A DNA stretch of 64,000 nucleotides from Salinimicrobium sp963709775 (GCA_963709775.1 CAVPXS010000001.1:62001-126000), one strand, 5' to 3'. Counted from the first letter of the stretch, positions 14,811 through 24,946 are shown. Numbers and translations are program-made. The notes: a model not told the origin generated them from the sequence alone.

Positions 14811-16886
14811 ATGAGCAGAAAGGATCTTCAGCATTTAAAGCTAAAAACTAAGGTAGAAAACGCAGTTAAACCTGAAAATTCTTATGCCTTTCAAGATCTG
14901 CCTCATTTAAAATTTGCTGCGGGTATTCCGCCTTATTTACGGGGGCCATACAGTACAATGTATGTGACCCGTCCCTGGACAATTCGGCAGTACGCCGGAT
15001 TCTCAACTGCCGAAGAAAGCAACGCCTTCTACCGCAGGAATCTTGCTGCCGGTCAAAAAGGACTTTCTGTTGCATTTGATCTTCCCACTCACCGCGGGTA
15101 CGACAGTGATCATGAACGTGTAGTTGGAGACGTGGGAAAAGCAGGAGTTGCAATAGATTCGGTGGAAGACATGAAGATCCTGTTCGACCAGATCCCGCTG
15201 GACAAGATGTCGGTTTCCATGACCATGAACGGTGCCGTACTGCCAATCCTGGCTTTTTATATTGTTGCAGCCGAAGAACAGGGCGTAAAACCCGAACAAC
15301 TTTCAGGAACTATTCAAAATGACATTTTGAAGGAGTTTATGGTAAGAAATACTTACATCTACCCTCCTACTCCGTCCATGAAGATCATTTCGGACATTTT
15401 TGAATACACTTCCAAGAACATGCCTCGCTTCAACAGCATAAGTATTTCGGGATATCACATGCAGGAAGCCGGGGCCACTAGTGAGATCGAACTGGCATAT
15501 ACCCTTGCAGACGGCCTGGAATATATTCGTAAAGGCCTTAAAGCCGGGATGGACATTGACAGCTTTGCACCAAGACTTTCTTTTTTCTGGGGAATAGGCC
15601 TGGATCATTTCGCTGAGATCGCAAAAATGCGGGCTGCAAGAGCGCTTTGGGCAAAACTGGTAAAGCAGTTTAATCCCAAGAATGAAAAATCTCTTGCATT
15701 AAGGACCCACTGCCAAACAAGTGGTTGGAGCCTTACCGAGCAGGATCCTTTCAACAACGTTGCCCGCACCTCAATTGAAGCCGCAGCCGCAGCTTTTGGA
15801 GGTACTCAAAGTTTACACACGAACGCATTAGATGAAGCCATTGCTTTACCGACAGATTTCTCTGCCAGGATCGCAAGAAATACGCAGTTACACCTGCAAC
15901 AGGAAACCCAGATCACAAAAACTGTTGATCCATGGGCAGGAAGTTATTATGTAGAAGCTTTAACAGACAAAATTGCTCATAAAGCCTGGGAACTTATTGA
16001 AGAAGTAGAAAGTCTGGGCGGAATGACCAAAGCCATTGAAGAAGGTATCCCAAAGCTAAGGATAGAAGAAGCAGCGGCAATTAAACAGGCCCGGATCGAC
16101 AGTTCACAGGACATCATTGTGGGGGTCAACAAATTCCGCAGGGAAAAAGAAGATCCTATCGTAACTCTGGAAGTAGATAACCAAACGGTACGCAGGCAAC
16201 AAGTAGAGCGCTTAAAACAGTTAAGGGAAGAGAGGAACCAGGAAGAAGTCAGTTCGGCCTTGGAAAAATTAACTTCTGCAGCCAAATCTGGCGAAGAAAA
16301 TTTATTGGCACTGGCTGTAGATGCTGCCAGAAAGAGAGCCACTCTTGGAGAGATAAGTGATGCCCTTGAAGAAGCTTTCGGCAGATATAAAGCACAAATA
16401 AAATCATTTAGCGGCGTGTATTCAAAAGAGATAAAAGACGACTCTGCTTTTAAAAAAGCAAGAGAAATGGCTAATCAATTTGCGGAGCAGGAAGGCCGCC
16501 GACCACGGATCATGATCGCCAAAATGGGTCAGGATGGTCACGATCGCGGCGCAAAAGTTGTAGCCACAGGTTATGCCGATGTAGGTTTTGATGTGGATAT
16601 AGGTCCGCTGTTTCAAACTCCTGCCGAGGCTGCAAAACAAGCTGTAGAAAATGACGTACACATCCTGGGGGTTTCTTCCCTGGCTGCAGGTCACAAGACT
16701 TTAGTGCCGCAGGTGATCGCCGAACTAAAGAAATATGGACGTGAAGATATCATGGTGATCGTGGGCGGAGTGATCCCGTCGCAGGATTATCAATACCTTT
16801 TCGATGCCGGTGCAGTTGCTGTATTTGGCCCGGGCACAAAAATAAGCGAGGCAGCCATTCAACTATTGGAAATTCTTATTGACTAA
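14811..16886 (+). CDS. mutB: Methylmalonyl-CoA mutase, large (alpha) subunit
   Basis: This is the catalytic, adenosylcobalamin-dependent subunit, 691 residues. The N-terminal barrel has the CoA-binding start TRPWTIRQYAGFSTAEESN and FDLPTHRGYDSDH. The C-terminal B12 domain has QDGHDRG at 574-580, with His577 as the cobalt ligand (D-x-H-x-x-G), and GVSSLAAGH and GGVIPSQDY further on. It is somewhat shorter than the usual 710-730 residues but complete in motifs. It is the end of the mutA-mutB operon; no meaB or epimerase gene lies in the window. Confidence 0.95.
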   Translation: MSRKDLQHLKLKTKVENAVKPENSYAFQDLPHLKFAAGIPPYLRGPYSTMYVTRPWTIRQYAGFSTAEESNAFYRRNLAAGQKGLSVAFDLPTHRGYDSDHERVVGDVGKAGVAIDSVEDMKILFDQIPLDKMSVSMTMNGAVLPILAFYIVAAEEQGVKPEQLSGTIQNDILKEFMVRNTYIYPPTPSMKIISDIFEYTSKNMPRFNSISISGYHMQEAGATSEIELAYTLADGLEYIRKGLKAGMDIDSFAPRLSFFWGIGLDHFAEIAKMRAARALWAKLVKQFNPKNEKSLALRTHCQTSGWSLTEQDPFNNVARTSIEAAAAAFGGTQSLHTNALDEAIALPTDFSARIARNTQLHLQQETQITKTVDPWAGSYYVEALTDKIAHKAWELIEEVESLGGMTKAIEEGIPKLRIEEAAAIKQARIDSSQDIIVGVNKFRREKEDPIVTLEVDNQTVRRQQVERLKQLREERNQEEVSSALEKLTSAAKSGEENLLALAVDAARKRATLGEISDALEEAFGRYKAQIKSFSGVYSKEIKDDSAFKKAREMANQFAEQEGRRPRIMIAKMGQDGHDRGAKVVATGYADVGFDVDIGPLFQTPAEAAKQAVENDVHILGVSSLAAGHKTLVPQVIAELKKYGREDIMVIVGGVIPSQDYQYLFDAGAVAVFGPGTKISEAAIQLLEILID

Positions 16887-16889
16887 TTA

Positions 16890-16917
16890 AAGGTTTAAGG
16901 TTTAAGGTTTAAGGTTT
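16890..16917 (+). repeat. Heptamer microsatellite, AAGGTTT x4
   Basis: Four perfect tandem copies of AAGGTTT start 4 bp after the mutB stop. The same heptamer recurs as three copies at 36082-36103. Confidence 0.9.
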
Positions 16918-16964
16918 AAAAATCTGCAAAATAAATGAGTAACCCAAAACAAGCCTTTCTATTA

Positions 16965-17006
16965 AAAAAAAGAGCAACCACCGGTTTTGGGCGATTGCTC
17001 TTTTTT
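16965..17006. terminator. Bidirectional terminator between mutB and nirK
   Basis: A-run plus GAGCAA (16965-16977) pairs with TTGCTC plus T-run (16995-17006). It can end both mutB (plus) and nirK (minus). Confidence 0.85.
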
Positions 17007-17058
17007 CAATAAATTTTAACTGATTACTGTTAAATAATCAGTTGTTGATTGATCACTG

Positions 17059-18531
17059 TTATTTCGATCTTCTCTGGGATTTCACCATTTCTTCGGTCAC
17101 TTCTGTACCATTGTTATCCCAGTTATTGTAAATATAGGTTAGAACAGCAGCAGCTTCTCTATCCGAAATGTTTTGGGCGGTCATCACACTGTTATAAGTT
17201 TCCCCATTAACTTCGATCTCTCCCGTCAAGCCGTGAAGCACAACATCAATAGACCTATCCACATCTTCGTTTAAATAGTCTGAATCTGCCAAAGGTGGAA
17301 ATGCATTGGGAATTCCCTGTCCGTTAGCCTGATGACAGGCCACACAGGTTCTTCCATAAACATTTTTACCCATTTCTATTTTTTCCTGTTTTGAAAGATT
17401 TTCAGGTGGTCGGGAAGCAGCTCGTTCTTCTTCGGAAATTGGCATACTCTGAATTTCCCCTCCTTCGGGCAGGTAGATCCCTTCCTGGGTTTTCCCTGCA
17501 AACACCACCTCATTTTCGGGCCCTGTAGCTTCAAGCACCCCAAGAGCTCCTTTATTAAAAGCCCTGAAAATTGAATGATCCACTAGAATATATTCCCCCG
17601 GCACCTCAACCTCAAATTCTACGATAGCGGCACCACCGGCAGGAATTAAAGTGGTCTGTACGTTTTCATTTATTTCAGCCCCACCTTCTAAATAAACTTT
17701 GTCAAAGATCTCCCCAATCACATGAAACGAAGAAACCAGGTTTGGACCTCCATTACCTACATAAAGTCTTACGGTCTCTCCTACTTCGGCATGAAGTTTC
17801 CCTTCTCCGGTTAATGCGCCAACGTGGCCATTGAACACCACATAATCGGCGTCTTCTTCAATAGCTTTTTTCATGTCGAAAGGCTGAAGCCCGGGTTCTC
17901 CAAAATCTCCCTCGGTATAAAAATCTCCCTGCATTACATAATATTCCTTATCGACCGGTGGCAGACCTTCTTCGGGCTCCACCAGGATCAACCCATACAT
18001 CCCGTTTGCGATATGCATGCCTACAGGAGCGGTAGCACAGTGATAAACATACAATCCAGGATTTAATACTTTAAAGTTAAAGACAACTTCATGGCCGGGC
18101 GCTACAAAGGAAGATTCTGCTCCCCCGCCAGGACCGTTAACCGCATGTAAGTCGATATTGTGCGGCAACTTACTATCGGGATGATTTTTAAGATGGAATT
18201 CTATTTCATCTCCTACTTTCGTTCTTATAAAACTACCGGGAACAGAACCGTCAAAGGTCCAGTAAACATAAGAAACTCCGTCGGTCATCTGCATTTCCTT
18301 TTCAATAACCTCCATTTCCACCACCAGTTTCTTGGCAGCTCTTTCAGCGGTAGGTTTGGGAACCAGGGGAGGTGGCGTCAATTCGGCCTCCATGGTTTGT
18401 GAAACTTTTATTTCTTCGGAAGGTTTTCGTACTTTCTCTTCTGCTCTGAATTCACATGAGGAAAGGGAAATTAGGAGAACAGAAAAAGAAAAAAAACTGA
18501 AGACTTTTTTAAAAGAGTTGAAGATTTGCAT
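17059..18531 (-). CDS. nirK: Copper nitrite reductase with C-terminal cytochrome c, lipoprotein
   Basis: NirK reduces nitrite to nitric oxide. The 490-residue protein has a lipoprotein signal (SLSSC, Cys26), two cupredoxin domains (about 65-345) and a C-terminal cytochrome c domain with CVACH at 396-400. All copper sites are visible: type 1 His124, Cys165, His173, Met178; type 2 His129, His164, His319; catalytic Asp127 and His270 with Ile272. The fused cytochrome is the three-domain architecture known from Ralstonia pickettii NirK and is a built-in electron donor. No norB, nosZ or nnrS gene is in the window. Palindromes in the divergent gap may bind an NO or oxygen regulator. Confidence 0.95.
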   Translation of the reverse strand: MQIFNSFKKVFSFFSFSVLLISLSSCEFRAEEKVRKPSEEIKVSQTMEAELTPPPLVPKPTAERAAKKLVVEMEVIEKEMQMTDGVSYVYWTFDGSVPGSFIRTKVGDEIEFHLKNHPDSKLPHNIDLHAVNGPGGGAESSFVAPGHEVVFNFKVLNPGLYVYHCATAPVGMHIANGMYGLILVEPEEGLPPVDKEYYVMQGDFYTEGDFGEPGLQPFDMKKAIEEDADYVVFNGHVGALTGEGKLHAEVGETVRLYVGNGGPNLVSSFHVIGEIFDKVYLEGGAEINENVQTTLIPAGGAAIVEFEVEVPGEYILVDHSIFRAFNKGALGVLEATGPENEVVFAGKTQEGIYLPEGGEIQSMPISEEERAASRPPENLSKQEKIEMGKNVYGRTCVACHQANGQGIPNAFPPLADSDYLNEDVDRSIDVVLHGLTGEIEVNGETYNSVMTAQNISDREAAAVLTYIYNNWDNNGTEVTEEMVKSQRRSK

Positions 18532-18578
18532 ATGTTATAAGAATTAAACGATTTATCTTAGATTTCGTAAAAAGTTTA

Positions 18579-18591
18579 CCTAAAGTTTAGG
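18579..18591. promoter_or_regulatory. 13 bp palindrome CCTAAAGTTTAGG, nirK/SDR gap
   Basis: A perfect 6+1+6 palindrome lies 48 bp upstream of the nirK start. It could be a nirK operator. A T-run on its plus side means it could also act as a short hairpin. Confidence 0.4.
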
Positions 18592-18626
18592 CTTTTTTGT
18601 TTGCTTGTAAAAATATTAACCAAACA

Positions 18627-18643
18627 TTAAGAATTATTCTTAA
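18627..18643. promoter_or_regulatory. 17 bp perfect palindrome TTAAGAATTATTCTTAA
   Basis: This 8+1+8 palindrome lies 19 bp before the dienoyl-CoA reductase ATG and 96 bp before nirK. Its place at the start of transcription of the SDR gene suits a repressor. It is AT-rich, so identity is only suggestive. Confidence 0.4.
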
Positions 18644-18661
18644 ATTTTTTAAAATAATAAT

Positions 18662-19543
18662 ATGAACTACACAGAAAAAATGCTTAGGGACGATGCTCTC
18701 AAAGGAAAAAACATAGTTGTAACCGGTGGTGGCAGCGGACTTGGCAAGGCCATGACCAGATATTTTTTGGAATTGGGCGCCAAAGTTGCCATTACCTCAA
18801 GAAACCTGGAAAAACTTAAGAACACCGCTAAGGAACTTGAAGAAGAAACAAAAGGGGAATGCCTGCCCCTCCAGTGCGACGTTAGACATTATGATCAGGT
18901 TGAAAATATGCTGCAGCAAACCGTCGAAAAATTTGGTTCTGTAGATATTTTACTGAACAACGCTGCCGGAAATTTCATTTCTCCCACAGAACGGTTAAGT
19001 GCCAATGCCTTTGATACCATTATTGATATAGTTTTAAAAGGCAGTAAGAACTGCACTTTAGCTTTTGGAAAGCATTGGATCGACAAAGGAGAAAAAAACA
19101 AAACAGTTTTAAATATTGTCACTACTTACGCCTGGACAGGCTCTGCTTATGTAGTGCCAAGTGCCACCGCTAAAGCCGGGGTGCTGGCAATGACCAGGTC
19201 TCTGGCTGTGGAATGGGCAAAATACGGCATAAGAATGAATGCTATTGCTCCCGGGCCTTTTCCAACTAAAGGTGCCTGGGACAGGTTACTTCCGGGTGAC
19301 CTGAAGGAGAAGTTTGACCTCGCAAAGAAGGTTCCTCTCAAACGGGTTGGGGAACATCAAGAACTGGCGAATCTTGCTGCTTATCTTGTGTCAGATTTTT
19401 CAGCTTATGTAAATGGAGAAGTGATCACAATTGACGGTGGTGAATGGCTTAAAGGCGCAGGACAGTTCAATCTTCTTGAAGCAATTCCGGAGGAAATGTG
19501 GGATATGCTGGAACAAATGATAAAGGCTAAAAAAAGTAATTAA
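18662..19543 (+). CDS. 2,4-dienoyl-CoA reductase-like SDR
   Basis: This 293-residue short-chain dehydrogenase has TGGGSGLGKA near the N-terminus and NNAAGNFISPTERLS. The catalytic set is spaced as in mitochondrial 2,4-dienoyl-CoA reductase (DECR1), not as the classical YxxxK: Tyr in TTYAWTG, Ser 11 residues later and Lys 15 residues later. The NADPH-dependent reaction removes the conjugated diene formed in beta-oxidation of polyunsaturated acyl-CoA. It stands alone, divergent from nirK, and ends in a strong terminator. Confidence 0.85.
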   Translation: MNYTEKMLRDDALKGKNIVVTGGGSGLGKAMTRYFLELGAKVAITSRNLEKLKNTAKELEEETKGECLPLQCDVRHYDQVENMLQQTVEKFGSVDILLNNAAGNFISPTERLSANAFDTIIDIVLKGSKNCTLAFGKHWIDKGEKNKTVLNIVTTYAWTGSAYVVPSATAKAGVLAMTRSLAVEWAKYGIRMNAIAPGPFPTKGAWDRLLPGDLKEKFDLAKKVPLKRVGEHQELANLAAYLVSDFSAYVNGEVITIDGGEWLKGAGQFNLLEAIPEEMWDMLEQMIKAKKSN

Positions 19544-19565
19544 TAATCAATTCCTGAATTGCTCT

Positions 19566-19604
19566 AAAGGTTCCCAGAAAATAAATTTTTGGGAACCTTT
19601 TTTG
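19566..19604 (+). terminator. Terminator of the dienoyl-CoA reductase
   Basis: AAAGGTTCCCA (19566-19576) pairs with TGGGAACCTTT (19590-19600) and runs into six T, 23 bp after the stop. Confidence 0.9.
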
Positions 19605-19709
19605 GATATTATCGCCATAATATTCGATACTGAAAAAATCTTTTAAACTATTGAACCATTTTAATTACTATATTGAAAGCTTTAATAATCTTTTAACAAA
19701 TAACCAGTA

Positions 19710-22542
19710 ATGAAAAAACTCATTTTAGGAGGGATAGTAGCCTTCTTATTTATTCCTTATGGAAATTTAACCGCTCAGGAAACCCCATTACAATCCACCA
19801 AAATTCCCACAGATCCATCTGTTAAAACCGGAGTTTTGGAAAATGGTCTTACTTATTACATTAAAAATAATGGTAAACCTGAGGATAAGCTTGAACTGAG
19901 GTTGGCGATCAATTCCGGTTCTCTCCTAGAAGATGACAATCAACAGGGCCTTGCTCATTTCATTGAGCACATGAACTTCAATGGAACCACAAATTTCAAA
20001 AAAAATGAGCTGGTAGATTATCTCCAGAGCATTGGAGTAAAGTTTGGTGCAGATTTAAATGCCTACACAAGTTTTGACGAAACAGTATATATCTTACCTA
20101 TTCCAAGCGACAATCCTGAAACTCTCGAGAAAGGTTTTCAAGTACTTGAAGACTGGGCTCATAATGCAACGCTCACCGAAGAAGCAATTGATGGGGAGCG
20201 AGGAGTAGTTCTGGAAGAATACCGTCTTAGGGTTGGGCCCAGACAAGAGGATGATGCAGGAATACCTGCCCAAACTCATGTACAATTCGCGATATGCAAA
20301 CAGACTTCCTATTGGTAAAAAAGAAGTAATCGAGGGAGCAGATTACGAAACTGTGAGAAACTATTACAGAGACTGGTACAGACCAGATCTTATGGCAGTG
20401 GTAGCAGTAGGTGACCTCGACATAAACACAATTGAAGCTAAAATTAAAGAACATTTTTCCAGGCTGAAACCGGTGAAAAATCCCAGGGAAAGAAAGGTAT
20501 TTGATTTACCAAATCACGAAGAAACTTTTATTTCTATAGCTTCTGATGAGGAAGCTCCGTTCAGTCGTGTGCAGGTTTATTATAAAGATTTACAGGAAGC
20601 TAAAGATATAGTTACAATTGCAGATTATAAAGCTCAAATGGTAAAAAGCCTTTTTTCTACAATGATTAACAACCGTCTCAATGAACTTCGTAATAGTCCA
20701 AATCCACCTTTCACCTATGGCTTTTCATATCATGGCGGAACATTTGCCCGAACAAAAGATGCGTACCAGTCTACTGCTATGACGGGTGAAGGTAAGCAAC
20801 TTGAGGCATTAAGAGCTTTGTTGGAAGAAAATGAAAGGGTAAAGCGATATGGTTTTAACCAAAGTGAATTAGATCGTGCTAAAAAAGAATATGAGGCGCG
20901 TTTGGAGCGACAATATGAAAACAGAGAAAAGGAGGAAAGCGACAGATTGGTAAATCAATATGTAAGACATTTCCTGGATAACACTCCAATTCCGGGAATA
21001 GAATGGCAGTATGAGTTTACTCAAGAAAATCTTCCTGAAATTGACCTTCAGGATGTTAACGGATTAATTTCTAGTTTTCTTCATGACGATAATCGGGTAG
21101 TAATCTTAACCGGACCTAAGAAAGAAGGTCTCGAGCAAGTAAAAGAGGAGCAGGTATTGGCTTTACTGAATGAAGTGCAGACCGCTGATCTTGAAAAATA
21201 CGAAGAAGAAAAACTCCGTGAAAATTTGATCACAGAAGCACCTCAACCGGGAAGCATTGTAAAAGAAATAGAAAATGAAAAAGTTGGCTTTAAAAAATTA
21301 CAACTCAGCAATGGCGCTACAGTAGTTTATAAGAAAACAGATTTTAAGAATGACGAAGTGCTTTTTTCTGCGTACAGTCCGGGAGGTTCATCTCTAATGT
21401 CCGATGAAACCTACCTTTCCACTGCACTAGCTAACAGCGGGTTACCTGAAGCAGGAATTGCCGACCTGTCTTTAAATGACATGAGCAAGATGCTTAGTGG
21501 TAAGATCGTTTCCGTTCGACCTTCCATCTCCAGCTATTCCGAAAATTTAAGTGGTTCTTCAACTCCTAAGGATATGGAGACCTTATTTCAACTGGTACAT
21601 TTATATTTTACAGACCTCAATAAAGATGAAGAAGCCTACAATTCTTTCGTATCTAAACAGAAAGGTTTCCTTGGAAATTTAATGTCGAATCCAAACTTTT
21701 ACTTTCAGAACGAATTAGGGAAAATAAGGAACGAAGGAAATCCACGTTACATGGGATTCCCAACTGCTGAAAAATATGATGAGCAAAATTATGACCTCGC
21801 ATATGAAAATTATCAGGAAAGATTTGCCAACGCAGCAGATTTTACCTTCTACTTCGTAGGAAACATAGATGAGGAAAAATTAAAAGACTTTTCCAAAACA
21901 TATCTGGCAAGCCTGCCATCTTCAGGAGCTAAAGAAGAGTACAGGGCCCCGGATTTTCGTCCTGATAATTCTTTTCAAAAAGCTATAGTTCATAAAGGTA
22001 CAGATCCAAAAAGCCTGGTAAACATCATGTGGAGTGGTGAAACCTCTTACGAATCGTCAGAAGATTTTGCCATTGGAGCATTGGGAGAGATTCTTACGAT
22101 TAAACTGGTAGAACAACTACGAGAAGAAGAAGCGGGAGTATACGGTGTAGGAGCGCGAGGAAATCTCAGCAAAATACCATACGGTTCTTATAGCTTTAGT
22201 ATCTCCTTTCCCTGTGGGCCGGAAAACGTTGATAAATTAACGGAAGCAGCTTTAGCAGAGGTGAAAAAAATCAGGGAAGAAGGACCAACGGATAAAGACA
22301 TGGCAAAACTGAAAGAAACATACACTGTAAAGCATAAGGAACAGGTTAAACAAAACCGTTACTGGTTACAACAGTTAGAAACTGCAGAGCGTGAAAACAG
22401 AGATATTGCCGAAATTCTGGAGTTCGAAGAAAAATTAAAAGCACTTTCCTCTAAAGACATTCAAGAGGTAGCACAGGAATATTTGAATGAGGATTACTTG
22501 CTGGGAATATTAATGCCCGAAGTGGCGGAAAATGAACAATAG
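19710..22542 (+). pseudogene. M16 family zinc peptidase, one frameshift
   Basis: Two frames rebuild a secreted M16 (insulinase/pitrilysin-type) peptidase of about 940 residues. The first frame (19710 to about 20228) has a signal peptide ending LTA-Q, the inverted zinc motif HFIEH at 83-87 and the downstream zinc Glu in VVLEEYR. The second frame (from about 20229, to 22542) continues LGPDKRMMQEYLPKLMYNSR and holds both the inactive second half and the fold repeats. The junction is one extra base near CTT-A-GGG (20226-20230); removing it restores the usual RLGLGPDKR. All catalytic residues are present. A data error is as likely as real inactivation. Confidence 0.85.
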
Positions 22543-22577
22543 ATTTATAGCCTAAACATATTCTATTCTAAGGTTTT

Positions 22578-22616
22578 AAACCGGCATCAGCTTTTCAAAG
22601 TTACTGCCGGTTTTTT
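22578..22616 (+). terminator. Terminator of the M16 peptidase
   Basis: AAACCGGCA (22578-22586) pairs with TGCCGGTTT (22605-22613), followed by more T; it lies 36 bp after the stop and separates the peptidase from parA. Confidence 0.85.
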
Positions 22617-22695
22617 CTTTTATAACCTGTTAACAAAAGAATTTTATATACCTGCAATAAATTGTATTTTTACCCTTTAAATTCAAAATAATTGA

Positions 22696-23460
22696 ATGGG
22701 TAAGATTATTGCCGTTGCAAATCAAAAAGGAGGTGTAGGGAAAACTACAACTTCGGTAAACCTGGCTGCATCCTTAGGGGTGTTGGAAAAAAAAGTTTTG
22801 CTCATCGATGCCGATCCTCAGGCGAATGCCACTTCGGGATTGGGAATAGATGTGGAGACAGTCGAGCTTGGTACTTACCAGTTACTGGAGCATTCCTGCA
22901 AGGCCGAAGAGGCCATCATGAAAACAGAATCTCCCAATCTTGATATCATTCCGGCGCATATCGACCTTGTAGCAATCGAAATTGAACTGGTTGACCAGGA
23001 AGAGCGGGAATACATGCTTAAAAAAGCCATTGGGCACCTTCGGGAGAAATATGATTATGTTATTATTGATTGTGCGCCTTCCCTGGGGCTTTTAACTCTA
23101 AATGCCCTTACGGCAGCCGATTCTGTTATTATACCAATCCAGTGTGAGTATTTTGCTCTGGAAGGTCTGGGAAAGCTGCTTAATACGATCAAAAGTGTTC
23201 AAAAAATCCACAATGCCAAGTTGGATATTGAAGGCTTATTATTAACAATGTATGATTCGCGTTTAAGACTGTCCAACCAGGTAGTGGAGGAAGTGCAGAA
23301 GCATTTTGACGAGATGGTTTTTAAGACAATCATTCAGCGAAATGTACGTTTAAGTGAAGCCCCCAGTTATGGGGAAAGTATTATAAATTATGATGCCGGC
23401 AGTAAGGGTGCGAGTAATTACCTTAGCCTGGCACACGAGATCATAAAGAAAAACTCATAG
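22696..23460 (+). CDS. parA: Chromosome partitioning ATPase ParA
   Basis: This 254-residue Walker-type ATPase of the Soj/ParA family segregates ParB-bound origin DNA. The deviant Walker A KGGVGKTT is at 11-18 (Lys11, Lys16), with DADPQANATSGLG and the DCAPSLG Walker B block. parB follows 6 bp later. This starts the operon parA-parB-DUF5683-dapB-lepB-wbqC, a typical flavobacterial order. The adjacency to parB suggests the chromosomal pair, not a plasmid one. Confidence 0.95.
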   Translation: MGKIIAVANQKGGVGKTTTSVNLAASLGVLEKKVLLIDADPQANATSGLGIDVETVELGTYQLLEHSCKAEEAIMKTESPNLDIIPAHIDLVAIEIELVDQEEREYMLKKAIGHLREKYDYVIIDCAPSLGLLTLNALTAADSVIIPIQCEYFALEGLGKLLNTIKSVQKIHNAKLDIEGLLLTMYDSRLRLSNQVVEEVQKHFDEMVFKTIIQRNVRLSEAPSYGESIINYDAGSKGASNYLSLAHEIIKKNS

Positions 23461-23466
23461 GAGAAG

Positions 23467-24372
23467 ATGGCGAAGGCGACAAAGAAACAGGCTTTGGGAC
23501 GGGGACTTTCAGCATTGCTGAAGGATCCTCAAAATGATATTAAATCGGCTGAAGATAAGAATGCCGATAAGCTGGTGGGGCATATTGTGGAATTGGAGCT
23601 CGATGCCATTGAGGTAAACCCTTTTCAACCCCGAACGAGTTTTAATGAAGAGTCTTTGCGCGAGCTGGCATCTTCCATTAGGGAATTGGGAGTTATTCAG
23701 CCTATCACGGTAAGAAAGCTGGATTACAACAAGTACCAGCTGGTATCGGGAGAAAGACGTTTTAGAGCTTCCAAACTGGTTGGACTGGAAACGATTCCCG
23801 CGTATATCAGGATTGCCAATGACCAGGAATCCCTGGAAATGGCTCTTGTTGAGAATATCCAGAGACAGGATCTTGATCCCATTGAAATTTCACTTTCATA
23901 CCAAAGGCTCATTGATGAAATTAATCTTACTCAGGAGCAATTAAGTGACCGAATTGGAAAAAATAGATCCACTATTGCCAATTACCTGAGGTTGCTAAAA
24001 CTTGATCCCATTGTGCAGACGGGAATGCGCGACGGCTTTCTTAGCATGGGACATGGAAGGGCACTCATCAATATTGAAGATCCACAGGTCCAGTTGGAGG
24101 TTTATGAAAAAATTCTCGCTAACTCCCTTTCTGTTAGAGAGACCGAAAAACTGGTAAGAAACCTTCAGGAGGGAAAACCTGAAGCGAAAACAACAGCCTC
24201 CACTCCCGTAGTTTCCAGGGATGTCAAGAAAAGCATCAAAGAGTTTTCAGAAAAACTTGGTGCAAAGGTGGATGTAAAGGTGTCAAAAAAGGGAAATGGA
24301 AAGCTAATTATTCCCTTTACTTCTGAAGAAGACCTAAATCGTATTAAAAAGATCATACAGGGTGAAGATTAA
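23467..24372 (+). CDS. parB: Chromosome partitioning protein ParB
   Basis: This 301-residue ParB has the N-terminal RGLSALL start, NPFQPR (box I) and the CTP-binding box II GERRFRA. The helix-turn-helix around LSDRIGKNRSTIANYLRLLKL binds parS, and a C-terminal dimerisation domain follows. It would slide on parS DNA as a CTP-dependent clamp and interact with ParA encoded just upstream. I did not identify a parS site (TGTTNCACGTGAAACA) by eye in the window. Confidence 0.95.
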   Translation: MAKATKKQALGRGLSALLKDPQNDIKSAEDKNADKLVGHIVELELDAIEVNPFQPRTSFNEESLRELASSIRELGVIQPITVRKLDYNKYQLVSGERRFRASKLVGLETIPAYIRIANDQESLEMALVENIQRQDLDPIEISLSYQRLIDEINLTQEQLSDRIGKNRSTIANYLRLLKLDPIVQTGMRDGFLSMGHGRALINIEDPQVQLEVYEKILANSLSVRETEKLVRNLQEGKPEAKTTASTPVVSRDVKKSIKEFSEKLGAKVDVKVSKKGNGKLIIPFTSEEDLNRIKKIIQGED

Positions 24373-24946
24373 AAATCTCATACTACCCATTCTATTTTCC
24401 CTGTTTTTCCTGAAGCTTTCTGCACAGGAGGATTCCCTGCTCATAGACCCGCAGCTGGTCATTGAAGAACCCGCGTATAAACCTTACGATCCACTCTCCC
24501 CTGCCCGCGCCGCATTTTATTCGGCAGTACTTCCGGGATTAGGTCAGGCCTACAACGGGAAATACTGGAAAATCCCTATTGTTTATACTGCTTTAGGAGT
24601 GGGAGTATATTTCTACCTGGAAAATGACCGGCAATATGACCGGTATCGCAGCGCTTATAAAAGCAGGCTGGCAGGAAACACCGATGATGAGTTTTATGAT
24701 GAAAATGGGCAACAAAGGGTTTCGACAGACGCCCTTATTGAAGCCCAACGTTTTTACCAACGAAATAAAGAGGTTTCTGTAATGGTGACCCTGGGGCTTT
24801 ATGCACTTAATATAATTGATGCAAATGTGGACGCCCACCTGCAACAATTCAATGTGAGTGAAGATCTTTCACTCCGGCCAAACCTGGATTACGATCAATT
24901 TACCGGTACCACAGGTTATGGCCTTACTTTAAATTTTAATTTTTAA
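24362..24946 (+). CDS. DUF5683 domain-containing secreted/membrane protein
   Basis: This 194-residue protein has a signal peptide (ending KLSA-Q) and the DUF5683 block DPLSPARAAFYSAVLPGLGQAYNGKYWKIPIVYTALG, a Bacteroidota envelope family of unknown function. It starts with GTG at 24362, overlapping parB by 11 bp, and its stop overlaps the dapB start (TAATG). The coupling fixes it in the parAB-dapB-lepB operon. A second hydrophobic stretch near the centre suggests membrane association. Confidence 0.8.
   Translation: MKIKNLILPILFSLFFLKLSAQEDSLLIDPQLVIEEPAYKPYDPLSPARAAFYSAVLPGLGQAYNGKYWKIPIVYTALGVGVYFYLENDRQYDRYRSAYKSRLAGNTDDEFYDENGQQRVSTDALIEAQRFYQRNKEVSVMVTLGLYALNIIDANVDAHLQQFNVSEDLSLRPNLDYDQFTGTTGYGLTLNFNF

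Noticed and set aside
15300..15340. AAAATGACATTTT palindrome within mutB
   Set aside because: It resembles the dispersed intergenic palindrome but is explained by the conserved protein sequence QNDIL, so it was not counted.
22696..24372. Plasmid or phage partition module for parAB
   Set aside because: The pair is embedded with dapB, lepB and wbqC, a chromosomal arrangement, and no replication or phage genes are nearby.
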